DNA of 64,000 nucleotides from Affinundibacterium fentianense (lineage in GTDB: Bacteria > Pseudomonadota > Gammaproteobacteria > Burkholderiales > Burkholderiaceae_D): assembly GCF_018139545.1 (NCBI RefSeq), contig NZ_JAGSPJ010000004.1, positions 1-64,000 on the forward strand, written 5' to 3'. The position numbers and the translations under genes were made by a program. Each line of letters opens with the position of its first letter. The stretch's first letter is position 1. Under the pieces are notes generated by a model. The model made no database searches and had not been told where the DNA came from. It was given only the letters and a program-made list of their open reading frames with translations. Of this stretch, positions 46,742-56,978 are shown piece by piece.

Positions 46742-47551
46742 ATGAACGGGAATCAAATCCAATTCAAAATCGGCAACTCAAGATTTGGAAAATGTCGATA
46801 TGGCTGGATGATGTATAACGGGGCTTATATCGGTACGTGCTTCGAGATTTATGGAGAGTTCAGTGAATCTGAAGTGGAAGTGTTTAAAATGTATTTACGG
46901 CCTGGCGCGTGTGCCATTGACGTCGGAGCACACATTGGTGACTTAACTCTGCCGATGGCGAGAATTGTCGGTGCAGAAGGCCGCATTTATGCGTATGAAT
47001 CGAACCCCGAGATTTTCAATATTCTTTGCGCCAATTTAGCTATCAATCAGATCAAGAACGTTAAACCCGTCAACGCGTTTGTTGCGGACAGCCCAGAAGT
47101 CGAGACGAGTAGCCCCGTGTGGGGCGAGCATGCATTCACCGGCGACGTCTGGGAGACGACTTTTGCTCCGTTAGATAACCTTAAACTAAAACGCCTTGAT
47201 TTTATAAAAATCGACACGGATGGAAATGAACTATCGGTGATGTCTAGCGGAGCAAAGATTATCCAAGAATTTCAACCTGTTATTTATTATGAAAATGATA
47301 TTCGCGACAAATCCGCTGAAATCATTCAATTTTTGTTAAATTTTGGTTATCGCATTTTTTTTCATCCAGCACCCATTTTTCAAGAAAATAACTTTTATCA
47401 AAATCGGAAAAATTTTTGGGCGCCTAAGAATATCGTTTCGCTGATGATGCTTGCGATCCCGAACGGCAAGCCCATACCAAACGGTTTGAGAGAAGTTAAG
47501 GATAAAAATGACTGGTGGGATGATGTAGCAACAGAAAAGCCAAAAAAATAG
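46742..47551 (+). CDS. FkbM family methyltransferase
   Basis: A 269-residue SAM-dependent methyltransferase. Motif I is CAIDVGAHIGDLTLPMARIVGAEGRIYAYESNPE; the acidic strand and later LDFIKIDTDGNELSVMSSGAKII match the FkbM signature. FkbM enzymes usually O-methylate sugars or polyketides; some act on glycans of surface structures. It is divergent from the flaG operon, so a role in modifying flagellin or a surface polymer is possible but unproven. The start ATG at 46742 has a GGGAG ribosome site. Confidence 0.9.
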   Translation: MNGNQIQFKIGNSRFGKCRYGWMMYNGAYIGTCFEIYGEFSESEVEVFKMYLRPGACAIDVGAHIGDLTLPMARIVGAEGRIYAYESNPEIFNILCANLAINQIKNVKPVNAFVADSPEVETSSPVWGEHAFTGDVWETTFAPLDNLKLKRLDFIKIDTDGNELSVMSSGAKIIQEFQPVIYYENDIRDKSAEIIQFLLNFGYRIFFHPAPIFQENNFYQNRKNFWAPKNIVSLMMLAIPNGKPIPNGLREVKDKNDWWDDVATEKPKK

Positions 47552-47572
47552 GGAACAACCTGCCGACAATTT

Positions 47573-47649
47573 TGGCGCGCCAGACACGATTCGAACGTGC
47601 GACCCCAGCCTTCGGAGGGCTGTACTCTATCCATCTGAGCTACTGGCGC
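47573..47649 (-). tRNA. tRNA-Arg (anticodon CCG)
   Basis: A 77-nt cloverleaf with acceptor stem GCGCCAG paired to CTGGCGC, D arm with AGCTCAGATGGAT, anticodon loop CTCCGAA (anticodon CCG at 47613-47615), T arm with GTTCGAATC and an encoded CCA end (47573-47575). It reads CGG arginine codons. It is a single tRNA gene, convergent with the FkbM gene. A possible -10 (TAGAAT, 47674-47679) lies upstream. Confidence 0.97.
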
Positions 47650-47876
47650 TTAGGAAATTACAAAAGGACGCGTATTCTACCGCAAATCAGACCGAAAGCA
47701 GTTTCAATTCACGCCTGATTTGTGGAATTATTGCCTGATTGAACCGCAAAGCATTCCTGAAAAGCCGATTTTTCATTCCAAAACACACGCTTTAGCTCTA
47801 TAATCTGATGTTTTATGCCTAGCCAGCTGGAGTTGGCAGCAACCAAAATTCACATTATTTTTGCATTGAGGAAACC

Positions 47877-48416
47877 ATGAGCGACGCCCACGACGAACAC
47901 GAATCAGCGATTAAAACGCCAAAGCAACTTATCGTTGCGGTTGTGGCTGGATTCTTAGTCCCTATCTTGATCATTGTTTTATTGGTGAAATTTGTTGCCA
48001 GTGACAACAAAGTCGGTGCTGGCTCCAACAGCCAAACACCCGATGCCATTGCCGCACGGATTGCTCCAGTTGCAAATGAAGGCTTCAATTTTGTTGATGC
48101 AAACGGCCCTAAAGTACTCCAAACCGGAGAAGCTGTTTACAAAGCGGCTTGTGCTGCATGCCATGCAACAGGTGCTGCGGGTGCTCCGAAATTTGGTGAT
48201 GCAGGTGCGTGGAGTGCTCGTATTGCTCAAGGCTATGACACAATCGTCAAGCACGCAATTGAAGGTATTCGCGGAATGCCAGCAAAAGGCGGCAACCCAG
48301 ATTTAGATGACATCGAAGTTGCACGTGCCGTCGTACACATGGCGAACGCGGGCGGTGCAAAATTCAAAGACCCAGAAGTCAAAGCAGCAGCATCAGCGGA
48401 AGCTTCTGCAAAGTAA
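47877..48416 (+). CDS. Membrane-anchored c5-type cytochrome
   Basis: A 179-residue protein with one N-terminal membrane helix (QLIVAVVAGFLVPILIIVLLV), a linker, and a class I cytochrome c domain: heme motif CAACH in YKAACAACHATGAAGAPKFGD and the axial Met in GIRGMPAKGG, followed by DIEVARAVVHMA. The Ala/Ser-rich tail is disordered. The form matches c5 cytochromes (DUF/CytC5 family) that carry electrons in the periplasm to oxidases. GAGGAAACC precedes the ATG. Transcribed alone, with a terminator. Confidence 0.93.
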   Translation: MSDAHDEHESAIKTPKQLIVAVVAGFLVPILIIVLLVKFVASDNKVGAGSNSQTPDAIAARIAPVANEGFNFVDANGPKVLQTGEAVYKAACAACHATGAAGAPKFGDAGAWSARIAQGYDTIVKHAIEGIRGMPAKGGNPDLDDIEVARAVVHMANAGGAKFKDPEVKAAASAEASAK

Positions 48417-48437
48417 CAAATACGACTGACCCAGTCA

Positions 48438-48470
48438 CAAAAAAAGCCAGTCATTTGACTGGCTTTTTTT
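48438..48470 (+). terminator. Bidirectional Rho-independent terminator
   Basis: Hairpin AAGCCAGTCA-TT-TGACTGGCTT with A7 before and T7 after. It ends the cytochrome gene and can also serve the convergent dienoyl-CoA reductase gene. Confidence 0.92.
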
Positions 48471-48529
48471 ACATTCGTAGTCTCGAAAAATGTTACGACA
48501 AAACACTTATGAGCCTTTGCAAAGAGTGA

Positions 48530-50611
<2,082 letters not shown>

Positions 50612-50784
50612 CTAAAAATGGCGATGTTTTGCCTAGATACGCTTCTCTAAAATGCACAGGCATTGTCGAATCAACCAAACTTGATACATGTAAGCAAAGC
50701 GTAACAGCTGTAAGACTCTAGCAACCTAGGCGGTGGCGTGATTAGAAAGAACTATAGTTGCAACACGTCGCCGGAGGTTTCAAC

Positions 50785-51405
50785 ATGCTCGTTTATTCTC
50801 ACTTATCCATACCAAAGAGTCCACTGCTAAGCGATATTGAGGAGTTGCTCAGCGACTTTCAGGAACTCGGTATTTTTCAGCGCTATGGAACCTACTGCTT
50901 GTTGATCAATAGCTTGTTAGTCCATTGTCTGCGCGATCGCGCCCATTCAGCAACACTAGCGCAATGCTATGCAGTCCTTGAAAGCCCGTCACATCGCTAT
51001 TTTCTTGGACATCAGGATTTTGTTCGTGCGGAACAATTAGCAGGACACGTTGCCTGTATCGTAAAACATCGGAACCATGCAGATCAAACTCACACTTTGG
51101 TCGACTTTGGGCTGGGTAATTTACAAAAAATGACCCCCATGGCACCGCAAGTTGTTGCGACAACAATGCATCGTCGAGCCAGTTATCTGGCTAGCATCAC
51201 ACTCAAACCCAACCTACATTTAACGTGGTGGAAAGTGAATCAAATCCCCAATTTGGATGAAGAGTTCCGCGCGCAAGCATCGATCCTCAATCAATTGATT
51301 GCCGAGTTACAATCGTTTCAGCAACAACGTCGACCACATGGCCTGCATCAATGCTATCCAAAACTTGCGAACCATCGCCTCCCCTCCCGTCTAGATTCGA
51401 TGTGA
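50785..51405 (+). CDS. Unrecognised protein, possibly transglutaminase-like
   Basis: A 206-residue cytoplasmic protein that I cannot assign with confidence. A segment CLLINSLLVHCLRDRAHSA is followed by GHVACIVKHRN and then LVDFGLGNLQ, which could be a Cys-His-Asp arrangement as in transglutaminase-like or arylamine-acetyltransferase folds. This is only a pattern reading. The C-terminus is helical and ends in a His/Gln/Pro-rich tail. The ATG at 50785 has a strong GGAGG (50773-50777). Its stop is 10 nt from the stop of the convergent BLUF gene. Confidence 0.7.
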   Translation: MLVYSHLSIPKSPLLSDIEELLSDFQELGIFQRYGTYCLLINSLLVHCLRDRAHSATLAQCYAVLESPSHRYFLGHQDFVRAEQLAGHVACIVKHRNHADQTHTLVDFGLGNLQKMTPMAPQVVATTMHRRASYLASITLKPNLHLTWWKVNQIPNLDEEFRAQASILNQLIAELQSFQQQRRPHGLHQCYPKLANHRLPSRLDSM

Positions 51406-51415
51406 TGACGCAAAT

Positions 51416-51817
51416 TCATACACAATAGCGCAAAATCTCTAGGGCGATGTAGGGCTGTACTTTAAAGGCACTGAAGTTGTCTTGGAAATAAACCTTGTAG
51501 GCAGACAGCTGCTCCAATTCAGCATCACTCAAATGTTTAAAATCCATATTCCAGTGAGTATAGGCACGTTCGGAAATTGTCTGCTCAAGTAGTAAGGTGA
51601 CATCAGAGTGACGAGCATCCTGTTTAATGTGTGCGAAGGTAGAGTGAACTTGCTTTGGTTCACCCTCCAGCAATTGTAAAAATCGCCCATTTGTATAAAG
51701 CAATTTACCCGTAATCGTATGGACAGTATTATTCCGCACTGCATGACTATGGATCGATCTCAATACCGATTCATCACCAACTAAGCGACTAACATACACT
51801 AATTGAATCAAACTCAT
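51416..51817 (-). CDS. Short BLUF blue-light photoreceptor
   Basis: A 133-residue single-domain BLUF protein binding FAD. The residues of the hydrogen-bond switch are visible: Tyr8 (LVYVSRL), Asn30 (RNNTVHTITG) and Gln48 (NGRFLQLLEGE), spaced as in known BLUF proteins, and the Trp in YTHWNMDF. A short C-terminal helical cap follows, with no effector domain, so it must act by protein contact. I chose the second ATG of a pair, at 51817, with GGAG five bases upstream; the longer frame begins at 51880. It lies downstream of the zinc metalloprotease gene. Confidence 0.93.
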   Translation of the reverse strand: MSLIQLVYVSRLVGDESVLRSIHSHAVRNNTVHTITGKLLYTNGRFLQLLEGEPKQVHSTFAHIKQDARHSDVTLLLEQTISERAYTHWNMDFKHLSDAELEQLSAYKVYFQDNFSAFKVQPYIALEILRYCV

Positions 51818-51883
51818 CATTGCTCCAACGTAGAATTGTCGATCCAATTCTACGCCCGAACTCAGTTCCACAGCAATCAAATA

Positions 51884-54388
51884 TCAAATCGGTGCGCCTG
51901 GTGGAATCAGTGGCAACCCGCGCAGTTTCACGCTCGTAGGCTCACGTAAATAGGACAGAATAAGATCCGCTGCTTGGCGACGACTATGACTAATGCTGCC
52001 TTTGCTAGGATTTTTTTGTAACCATTGCGCCAAATCAGCGACATTGGCACGCACCTCGGCCTGAACCTGCGGATGTAAACGCCCGCTGTCAATCAGATTC
52101 AAGACTGCGTCCAATACAACCCAGTTTGACGCCAATTGGACTGCTTCGCCTGCGACGACGTTGCTTGGCACAGAGGATCGCTTCCATGTGCGCTCAAAGA
52201 CTTGTTGCAATAGTTCGCTAACGCCAAGTTGCTGTATATCACGTGCATGTTGCCAAGAGAGGCGGTTGATTCTCGATGGATCGAATAAAAACTGACAACT
52301 TTGTGCAGAGCCTGCTTCGACTGCGGACAAGGCATCAAATATCACGTTCATCTTGCCAGAAAAATATTCGGGTGTACGACTATACCCTTCGGATTGCGGT
52401 GTCAAAATATCCAACACATTTTGTGGCAAAGCCAATTGCTCCGCACGCAAGCTATCGGCAATTTTTTGCAATGCCTGACGTTGCGTCGCTGCTGCGACTG
52501 GCTTGGCACCCGCCGTCACTCGCCCCTCGTTAGCATCCTGTGCAAGCCCATATTCGTATTCTGCGCCTGCAATTAAGCGCGCGACACCTTCAATTTGATA
52601 TCGATGCAATAGGTATAAAGGTACTAAGCGCGCCTCCAGTTCGCCCAATTGACGCTGAGGTGGCAATACAGCTGTCGAAAATCGACTTAAAGCGCGCTGA
52701 CGTACCTGCATCAGTTGATCGTAAGTTTGCAAGGAATCAGCACCAAAATCCCACAATAAACCGTTTGGATGTGCGGCACCTGGTGCACGCGAGTCACTGT
52801 CGGCAACATATTGCAAACCCGATGCTTTCGCTTTGGCTCGTAAGTTCGCTAGCGCCAGCGTTTCATTTTGGCCAGGAAAATTACTATACAGATGCTGGAT
52901 AACGAATTCATCCCATGGCCCTACGCCGACACCATAGGCGGTATTTAATTCAGGTTCTCCTTGCGCATTTAATTTAACGATAGGATGCGGGTAATCCATC
53001 ACCGAACCATTGCCTTGTCGACTCGGCGCAAAATTATGTGCGATTCCCAGAGTATGTCCGACTTCATGCGCCGCCAATTGACGCAACCGTGCCAAAGCCA
53101 TTTGCTCAGCTGCGCGTTTTTTTTCTTCGCTGGTAGTTTTACCATAGGGAGCGAGGAGACTCTCGGCAATCAAAATATCCTGCCGTACCCGTTGCGAACC
53201 TAGTGTCACAGCTCCCTTAATAATTTCGCCGGTACGTGGATCACTCACCGCATTGCCGTATGACCAACCACGTGTCGCTCGATGAACCCACATAATCGTG
53301 TTGTAGCGAATATCCATAGGATCCACGCCCTCGGGTAACAACTCAACTCGATAAGCATCTTTAAAACCCGCCTTTTCAAACGCTGTCCCCCACCAACTCG
53401 CTCCCTCCATTAAAGCAGTGCGCACTGGCTCTGGTGCCCCCCGATCAAGGTAATAAACGATTGGCTTTTTCACCCCACTCACCGCAGCTGTAGGATCTAG
53501 CTTTTCAAGTCTATGGCGCAATTGCCACTGCACAGTAATGCTCTCAGCTAATGGCGTTGCAAAATCCATCCTATCGCTGTCAATCCCACCGGAACCTGGA
53601 TGATAGGGACGTGCCGTATACCCCTCAGGCAAGCGAACCAAGCTCACATGTTGATGCATGCGTAAACTCTTTTGATCAATAGCGACTTGACGTACGAACT
53701 GTCCTTCGCCCAAGCCACTAAATGTCAACAAAGCCTCCAGCTCGGTGTTATCTGGAAAATTCTTAGCGTTTTGGGTCAGCACTGCACTGCGCTTTTCGTC
53801 AACCACATAATTTCCTTGGCGACTGCGACTCAAACTATCCACTACGCCATGTCGATCAGCGACCAAAAAACTAGAGAAATCGATTAAAAATAGCGAGCCT
53901 TCACTTGCGATGATATCGGCAGACCATAATACCGCTCCGGAAAATGCTTCGCGAACCGATGCTCGTTCGTCAGGATTATGGGAATCGGCAACAAATCGGG
54001 TATTTTCCTGCACTAAGAAAAGTCGTTTTCCGTGTTTTTCAAAATGAACCAATTTACTAGTGCCTACCTGTCCGCGATCAAGACCAACATCATTCGATCC
54101 CAACCCATATGGCAACGAGGTCACCAACAAAAACGGTTTGTTCAACTCTTTCACTGCAAGGAAAACTTTTGCTTGATCATTGCTCAACCACAAATCGAAG
54201 TAGCCTGTCGATTTCTTCATGCCTTGCACACTCTTGGAGAAAACGGACTCATTAAGTCCCGGCCCAACGAGCCCATTCTGCTCCTGCGCAACTGCCAGAG
54301 TAGTCATAGACAGCATACTCAAAATACATGCGGTGCCAATTAACTTGAGACTAAGTTGCGGGTAACACGAGCGCTGTTGTTCTTTCAT
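51884..54388 (-). CDS. Exported zinc-dependent metalloprotease (DUF5117/DUF4953 type)
   Basis: An 834-residue secreted protein with a signal peptide (ending TTLAVAQ). The zinc site is AAHEVGHTLGIAHNFAPS with His at residue 441, followed by the Met-turn SVMDYPHP, so it is a metzincin. The large N-terminal part (SLPYGLGSNDVGLDRGQVG, FVADSHNPDERASVREAFSGAVLW) matches the DUF5117 module and the C-terminal part the DUF5118/DUF4953 set, common in gammaproteobacteria and Bacteroidetes. The target is not known. A BLUF gene follows on the same strand. Confidence 0.93.
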   Translation of the reverse strand: MKEQQRSCYPQLSLKLIGTACILSMLSMTTLAVAQEQNGLVGPGLNESVFSKSVQGMKKSTGYFDLWLSNDQAKVFLAVKELNKPFLLVTSLPYGLGSNDVGLDRGQVGTSKLVHFEKHGKRLFLVQENTRFVADSHNPDERASVREAFSGAVLWSADIIASEGSLFLIDFSSFLVADRHGVVDSLSRSRQGNYVVDEKRSAVLTQNAKNFPDNTELEALLTFSGLGEGQFVRQVAIDQKSLRMHQHVSLVRLPEGYTARPYHPGSGGIDSDRMDFATPLAESITVQWQLRHRLEKLDPTAAVSGVKKPIVYYLDRGAPEPVRTALMEGASWWGTAFEKAGFKDAYRVELLPEGVDPMDIRYNTIMWVHRATRGWSYGNAVSDPRTGEIIKGAVTLGSQRVRQDILIAESLLAPYGKTTSEEKKRAAEQMALARLRQLAAHEVGHTLGIAHNFAPSRQGNGSVMDYPHPIVKLNAQGEPELNTAYGVGVGPWDEFVIQHLYSNFPGQNETLALANLRAKAKASGLQYVADSDSRAPGAAHPNGLLWDFGADSLQTYDQLMQVRQRALSRFSTAVLPPQRQLGELEARLVPLYLLHRYQIEGVARLIAGAEYEYGLAQDANEGRVTAGAKPVAAATQRQALQKIADSLRAEQLALPQNVLDILTPQSEGYSRTPEYFSGKMNVIFDALSAVEAGSAQSCQFLFDPSRINRLSWQHARDIQQLGVSELLQQVFERTWKRSSVPSNVVAGEAVQLASNWVVLDAVLNLIDSGRLHPQVQAEVRANVADLAQWLQKNPSKGSISHSRRQAADLILSYLREPTSVKLRGLPLIPPGAPI

Positions 54389-54664
54389 GATTTCTCCAAA
54401 ATGCAGTGACTGTTTTTAAACCTAGACTTTGACAATATATTAAGCGATTTAGTTGCGATTCACTCACGAAATAATGCACCGCAAGAAGCATGCAAAAAAC
54501 TTTTGCAAGAAAACCAAATAAAAAGAGAGATTCCTAGGTTCATCATCGAGTTAGCGATAATTTCGCAACAAAAGCAGAAGCTAGGGCCTAGGACTTGTTG
54601 CTTTTATCTGCGCGGTCATCGCGGCGTTTGCTACAATGAATCGAAAAAATCAGAACCCAAATCC

Positions 54665-55456
54665 ATGGCTATACGACGTTCGATCCTATCCTTCGCAATC
54701 TGCCTGCTCGGGATTGTTTGCAATGCAAAACTACAGGCGCAGGAGCTCGTTCATTTACAAACGATCGAGGAATTTGACTCGCAAGGACGACCCGTTCCTA
54801 TTGGAAAAACCAATGTCGATTTGCTGTCATTTCTAGAAAAAAGTTTATCAATAAAGATAAGCGTAAAACGGGTTCCTTGGAAACGTGCGATGGATAATGC
54901 ACTTCACAACGATATTTTATTAATGGGTATGTCGATCACCCAAGAACGCGCAAAGAAATACAGCTTTTCTGATCCGATTAATGCAAACGGTAATTGGCTC
55001 ATCACACGCTGCGATGCAAGTTTTAAATTTAATACGTTGCAAGATCTAAAAGGCAAGCGTATCGGCATCGTGATTGGCACTAGCGCTGGAGAAGAATTTG
55101 ACAAACAAATCAACGTACTGTTTCAAATCGACAATGATAGCGGTGCTGGTATTTCAAGACTACAAAAGTTGCTCGCAAAGCGGACAGACGCGATTATTTG
55201 GTACGGTGTAACAACTGACGTACGTGAAATGCAAAGCGTCATTAATCAACGTTTTGCAGAATGGGACAGTGTCAACAGCAAATTAAACCCGCAACCGTTT
55301 TGCGTCCTTCCCAAACCAATTTCTATTGTCTACAATCACTTCGCTATGCGGACCAACGAAGCCAACAAAAAGCTATTGGCACGTATTAACCAAGCGATGG
55401 CGAAGGGACGCAAAGAAGGCGCGATTCCGTCTTTACGTGCAACGATTTTGGATTAA
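54665..55456 (+). CDS. Periplasmic solute-binding protein, family 3
   Basis: A 263-residue exported protein. The signal peptide is MAIRRSILSFAICLLGIVCNAKLQAQ, which sets the ATG at 54665 (the open frame goes back to 54503). The mature part is a two-lobe SBP_bac_3 domain: VKRVPWKRAMDNALHNDILLMGMSITQERAKKYSFSDPI, DLKGKRIGIVIGTSAGEEF and a return to lobe 1. No ABC transporter genes are near, so it may be a lone binding protein or sensor. A MATE exporter follows 44 nt later on the same strand. Typical amino-acid contact residues are not all clear. Confidence 0.85.
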   Translation: MAIRRSILSFAICLLGIVCNAKLQAQELVHLQTIEEFDSQGRPVPIGKTNVDLLSFLEKSLSIKISVKRVPWKRAMDNALHNDILLMGMSITQERAKKYSFSDPINANGNWLITRCDASFKFNTLQDLKGKRIGIVIGTSAGEEFDKQINVLFQIDNDSGAGISRLQKLLAKRTDAIIWYGVTTDVREMQSVINQRFAEWDSVNSKLNPQPFCVLPKPISIVYNHFAMRTNEANKKLLARINQAMAKGRKEGAIPSLRATILD

Positions 55457-55500
55457 TCCGTTACACTGCAGGTTTATCGTCGTAAAGGTTAATCTGCAAA

Positions 55501-56850
55501 ATGTCTGGCTCGTCCACCACCACGCAAGGCAAATTCCTTCAAGGTTCAACAATGCGGCATGTCATCAATATGACGGCCACAGGGTCCATCGGTTTGATCG
55601 CAGTATTTCTCGTTGATGTTTTAAACCTGCTGTATATCTCGCAACTTGGTCGTGCGGAGCTCGCAGCAGCAATTGGATACGCCAGTACCTTACTGTTTTT
55701 TCATACTTCCGTCGGCATCGGTTTATCGATCGCAACCACGGCGGTGGTCTCACGAGCGATCGGGAGTGGTGATAGCTTATTGTCGAAACAATTGGCAGCG
55801 AGCTCTCTGTTTCTGATTACGGGGATCTGTACTGCCTTGGTTATCTTGACCTACCCTCTGCTGGGCTTACTATTTGAATTGCTCGGTGCGCAGGGTGAAA
55901 CCGCGCAGCTCGCTAAACGATTTTGCATCATCGTCTTGCCCTCCATTCCTTTACTCGCGTTAGGTATGGGCCTGAGCGGCTTATTACGTGCAGTGGGTGA
56001 TGGCAAACGTGCGATGTTTGTGACGCTCGGCGCTGCCGCTGCAACAGCCATTCTTGACCCATTATTCATTTTCGTCTTCGGTTGGGGGCTGGACGGGGCA
56101 GCATATGCCAATATCACCGCACGAATCGTACTCGTGACGATAGGCTGCTTTGGTGTACTGCAGGTTCATCGCCTCTATGCTCGTCCGTGCAAAGTTGTCT
56201 TTAGGCGTGGTGTCAAAGCATTTGCTAGCATCGGGATCCCCGCCATTCTCACGAACGTCGCAACTCCGTTTGGGAACGCGGCAGTGACTTCAGTCATTGC
56301 GCGCTATGGAGATCAGGCAGTGGCGGGATGGGCTGTGGTATCGCGTTTAACTCCCATGGCTTTTGCAGGATTGTTTGCGCTATCAGGTGCAATTGGTCCT
56401 ATCCTTGGTCAAAATTTAGGTGCACATCGCTACGATCGCCTCCGCTCAACCATGCGCGATAGCTTAAAGCTAACCTTGATTTATGTAGCGATCGTTTGGT
56501 TTTTACTCGCTATTTTTAGCCAATTGATCGTGCAAGCCTTCGATGCCAAAGGAATCGCAGCCGACGTTATTACTTTCTTCTGTATATTTGTTGCAGGGAG
56601 CTTTTTATTTAATGGAAGCCTATTTGTGGCCAACGCGGCATTCAACAACCTTGGCTATCCGCTCTATTCAACGATGCTCAATTGGGGCCGTTCTACCATC
56701 GGCGTAGTCCCTTTTGTTTGGTTTGGAGGAGCATGGTTCGGTGCCCGCGGCGTCATCGCGGGTTATGGATTGGGCGTCGTATTTTTCGGCGTCGTGAGTG
56801 TGTGGCTTTGCTTCCGCGTACTAGATCGATTAGAACGCCGAAGCACTTAA
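55501..56850 (+). CDS. MATE family efflux transporter
   Basis: A 449-residue inner-membrane protein with about 12 helices in two related halves, as in MATE/DinF exporters. The halves share the pattern of VLNLLYISQLGRAELAAAIGYAS and GDQAVAGWAVVSRLTPMAF. It should expel cationic drugs or metabolites using sodium or proton gradients. The ATG at 55501 begins a short Ser/Thr-rich cytoplasmic N-terminus. It may be co-transcribed with the solute-binding gene. A terminator follows at 56923-56955. Confidence 0.93.
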   Translation: MSGSSTTTQGKFLQGSTMRHVINMTATGSIGLIAVFLVDVLNLLYISQLGRAELAAAIGYASTLLFFHTSVGIGLSIATTAVVSRAIGSGDSLLSKQLAASSLFLITGICTALVILTYPLLGLLFELLGAQGETAQLAKRFCIIVLPSIPLLALGMGLSGLLRAVGDGKRAMFVTLGAAAATAILDPLFIFVFGWGLDGAAYANITARIVLVTIGCFGVLQVHRLYARPCKVVFRRGVKAFASIGIPAILTNVATPFGNAAVTSVIARYGDQAVAGWAVVSRLTPMAFAGLFALSGAIGPILGQNLGAHRYDRLRSTMRDSLKLTLIYVAIVWFLLAIFSQLIVQAFDAKGIAADVITFFCIFVAGSFLFNGSLFVANAAFNNLGYPLYSTMLNWGRSTIGVVPFVWFGGAWFGARGVIAGYGLGVVFFGVVSVWLCFRVLDRLERRST

Positions 56851-56922
56851 CAAAGTTAAAACTGCACTGGGACTACAATTTAAGCAAACTTGCCAGTCCT
56901 GGGTACCATAATTTCTATCCAT

Positions 56923-56955
56923 AAAAAAAGCCAGGTAGCGACCTGGCTCTTTTTT
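56923..56955 (+). terminator. Bidirectional Rho-independent terminator
   Basis: Hairpin AGCCAGGT-AGCG-ACCTGGCT with A7 before and T6 after. It lies between the convergent MATE and metzincin genes and can serve both. Confidence 0.92.
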
Positions 56956-56978
56956 GGAATAAAAATAACTTCGCACAA

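Noticed and set aside
47398-47634. A minus-strand open frame running through the tRNA gene.
   Set aside because: It overlaps a perfect tRNA-Arg and the FkbM gene and has no family likeness.
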